A stretch of 64,000 nucleotides of DNA from positions 1,235,001 through 1,299,000 of the forward strand of contig NC_058511.1 in NCBI RefSeq assembly GCF_020382885.2. Direction: 5' to 3'. Below the pieces are notes generated by a model, which searched no databases, had not been told where the DNA came from, and saw only the letters and a program-made list of their open reading frames with translations. The translations under genes and the position numbers were made by a program. Position 1 is the first letter of the stretch; every line of letters begins with the position of its first letter. Source of the stretch: Scatophagus argus. Taxonomy: Eukaryota > Chordata > Actinopteri > Scatophagidae. Positions 62,501-64,000 of this stretch are shown in pieces.

Positions 62501-62610
62501 GAAGGGTTTTCCCACAGTGCTGGTGATCATCACAGATGGCAAGTCTGAGGATTCGGTGGCGAGTTATGCCAAGCAGCTCAGGAACAGGGGGGTGGAGATC
62601 TTTGTCCTCG
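53504..62610 (+). CDS. col12a1: Collagen type XII alpha 1, N-terminal 275 residues (continues beyond window)
   Basis: Exons: 53504-53579, 57379-57495, 59205-59348, 60704-60763, 61796-62059 and 62446-62610. All junctions fall after the first base of a codon. The protein is a FACIT collagen of the extracellular matrix that decorates collagen I fibrils. Residues 1-23 form a signal peptide ([20 protein letters not shown]). A fibronectin type III domain follows ([20 protein letters not shown] to RPISGQIT), then a short Ser/Thr linker and a VWA domain. That domain opens [20 protein letters not shown], with MIDAS residues Asp147, Ser149 and Ser151, and continues [27 protein letters not shown] and ITDGKSED. 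All of these match human COL12A1. The ATG exon begins at an acceptor (CCTCTCGCAG, 53467), so at least one non-coding exon lies upstream. The next exon is beyond 64000. Confidence 0.95.
53580..57378. other. col12a1 intron after the signal-peptide exon
   Basis: 3.8 kb. It starts with a CCT-repeat tract (53589-53612) and contains the hAT-like inverted-repeat element at 56148-56263. No further coding exon was found. Confidence 0.65.
56148..56263. mobile_element. hAT-type MITE, 116 bp
   Basis: The left end, CAGCGGTTCTTAAACT, is mirrored by AGTTTAAGAACCTCTG at the right, with one mismatch in 16. CAGNGGTTCTNAAACT ends are characteristic of hAT-superfamily elements. I see no convincing 8-bp target duplication, so the copy is old. 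Confidence 0.75.
57379..59348 (+). CDS. col12a1: col12a1 exons coding the first fibronectin type III domain
   Basis: Exons 57379-57495 and 59205-59348 split the domain in two, the usual FN3 exon pattern of this gene. The core Trp (QMIWSRPQ) and Tyr (DYVVTISAF) are present. Human has PPSDLNFKIIDENTVHMSW in the same place. Confidence 0.92.
57496..59204. other. col12a1 intron inside the FN3 domain
   Basis: 1.7 kb. It holds the TTAACGC inverted-repeat element (57993-58208), then about 350 bp of GTTAGCTAAC-rich sequence (58210-58560). No exon is seen. Confidence 0.65.
57993..58208. mobile_element. TTAACGC-rich inverted-repeat transposon remnant
   Basis: The left end, GGGCGTTATGATCACGTTAA, pairs with the right end read inward, GGGCATAATTATTTCGTTAA. 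Both run into TTAACGC words, and the interior repeats GCGTTAA/TTAACGC. It is a familiar teleost non-autonomous DNA-transposon pattern without a transposase. Confidence 0.6.
59349..60703. other. col12a1 intron with hAT-like fragment
   Basis: 1.35 kb. At 59883, CAGTGGTTCCCGACTCACAG, followed by AAAGGGTCACAAGTTAAA, resembles the left end of a hAT (Charlie-type) element. No right end was found. No exon is seen. Confidence 0.5.
60764..61795. other. col12a1 intron before the VWA domain
   Basis: 1.0 kb. A short CTG run is at 61204-61222. Nothing else that I can support. Confidence 0.65.
61796..62610 (+). CDS. col12a1: col12a1 exons coding the first VWA domain (partial)
   Basis: Exons 61796-62059 and 62446-62610. 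The MIDAS metal-binding motif DGSWS is intact, as are the Thr in GGDTRTG and the Asp in ITDGKS. The last visible residues are RGVEIFVL. The remaining strands of the domain (usually starting GIK/GVK) must be encoded beyond the right edge. Confidence 0.93.
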
Positions 62611-64000
62611 GTACGTAGCCAGAACAAGTTTATTACATTCCACATCTTACATTTTCCTTCCGTATTTAATGGCTTTAACAGTCGCTCCTGACAACAGCAG
62701 CTTGAGGTGATGCAAAAACAGAAGGTGAAATTCCTTCATCGTTGACATCACCAGCGAGTGATAGCAAGTTCTATGCATGTTTATGCTTCTGCTTCACTGT
62801 CAAACTTTCCACAGTCCTAGGACGGAGAAGCAAAAGTGGGCCGTTGCTATGGTGTTAAGAGGGCTGCTGGATAAATAGTAATAACAGCTCATCTTCTGCG
62901 GCCTCTGAAAACTGCTCGCTGATTGAAAATTGCTGAGTGAAAGCTGACCTTTGCTGTCAGTTTTTGCCAGTGAAGCTGATAACATGTAGGATTAACACCC
63001 CGGCAGCCTCACGTTTCTGCAAGTCATTCAGGCTTTTTTTATCAGGCTGAGGGTGGTGGAGTTTCTCAAATCGACGATGCGCTTGGCTTGCTTTCAGCTT
63101 CAGTTAAAGCCATATTTTGACCCAAGTCACTAACATTTGAGTTGTGAAATTTGTTAAAGATGTATTTGATGAAGCATATTTTTCATGTGAAACACTGAGG
63201 AACATGATGTTGGTTTTGGGGGTCTTTTCGTGCTCACAACGTTCTAATATAGCAATTAACGGGAAAACTGAAGTCCTGGACACACTGACATGAATCTTCC
63301 TGGTTGATTCTCAGTCCATAAACCTTTATAAAGACAGAAACAGCAATTCAGTGTCTGATGATTAATTGTTTCAGAAAACAGGAACGACAAAAACGTGAAA
63401 TTTGAGTATGCAGTACGTAGGATCTTTTCAGAGTATTGCGGTCTGACATCAACAGTAAAGTGCAGACGTGACAAGACAGTAGTGTGGAGTTTAGTGTTCT
63501 CATCTCTCATCAGCTCTAGGTATTTTCATTCTGTCAGATATGTGATGAAGGAGAGAAAGGAAGACATAAGGAAGGAAGGGCAGATGGAAAGAAGTGGGAA
63601 ATTAAAGAAATAAATAGATGAAATCATGGAAAAGGGAGGGGAAAAGAAAGCAAAGAAGCATGGAACGAACAGGGAAAGAGCTAAATCAGGATTATTTGAT
63701 GTTATCTTATGCTCACAGTTCATGTAAAAATCTGAATTTATGAAGTAACCAGTAACATCAGATGTCAGGAAAATCTGAAAAAGCCTCCTACGGTAGAAAT
63801 AATGAAGTACAGAACTGCTGTGACGTACAATATTGCAGTAAAAATACTTTGCTGCTTCTGTCGATCAGAGAACTCACATTGATTTTGGACTTAAGCCTTG
63901 AATAAACTCTTGTCTGTAAGACTTACAGCTTTGCTTACAATGTCAAAATGTTACAAAAGAATTATAAAACTCGCCATCGTAAAACGAAGCCCAACCAGTT
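62611..64000. other. col12a1 intron at the right edge
   Basis: At least 1.4 kb. I looked for the next VWA exon (an acceptor followed by a codon completing Gly and then Ile/Val-Lys) and did not find it. The sequence is unique-looking, with a purine-rich stretch at about 63545-63690. Confidence 0.6.

Overview
The window is ordinary vertebrate nuclear DNA, almost certainly from a teleost fish. Genes are split into short exons with GT/AG borders. The repeats are typical of fish: long CA/TG and ATCC arrays, decayed Tc1-type transposons, short inverted-repeat elements and a tRNA-derived SINE. The proteins closely match vertebrate families I know. I saw no bacterial or viral gene, no CRISPR array, and no previously undescribed multi-gene system. 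The findings below are finer points within known loci.

Five protein genes can be assembled exon by exon with consistent reading phase. senp6 is on the minus strand, with 17 coding exons from 13060 down to 154; it runs off the left edge before its catalytic triad. filip1 is on the plus strand: probable 5' UTR exons at about 16430-16661 and 27871-27911, then coding exons from 28483 to 39253. tmem30a (41426-45364, plus), cox7a2 (47796-50470, plus) and the 5' end of col12a1 (53504 to beyond 62610, plus) follow. The order and relative orientation are those I know from human chromosome 6q14.1 (SENP6, FILIP1, TMEM30A, COX7A2, COL12A1), so this is a conserved syntenic block.

The genes do not form one pathway. 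senp6 encodes a SUMO-chain protease and filip1 a coiled-coil protein that binds filamin. tmem30a encodes the beta subunit of P4-ATPase lipid flippases, and cox7a2 a small subunit of cytochrome c oxidase. col12a1 encodes the FACIT collagen XII. senp6 and filip1 are divergently transcribed across about 3 kb that holds simple repeats and a minus-strand stretch I could not assign. filip1, tmem30a, cox7a2 and col12a1 lie head to tail.

The points most worth a second look are these: a 21-bp in-frame microexon in senp6; a four-cysteine zinc-ribbon-like motif in its N-terminal half; tiny upstream ORFs abutting its start codon; a candidate internal filip1 promoter with a perfect CArG box; an E-box-bearing pentamer array plus a MEF2-type site upstream of filip1; and a 154-bp ATCC array just upstream of the cox7a2 promoter. 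Exon borders were read by eye. No alignment or transcript data were available.
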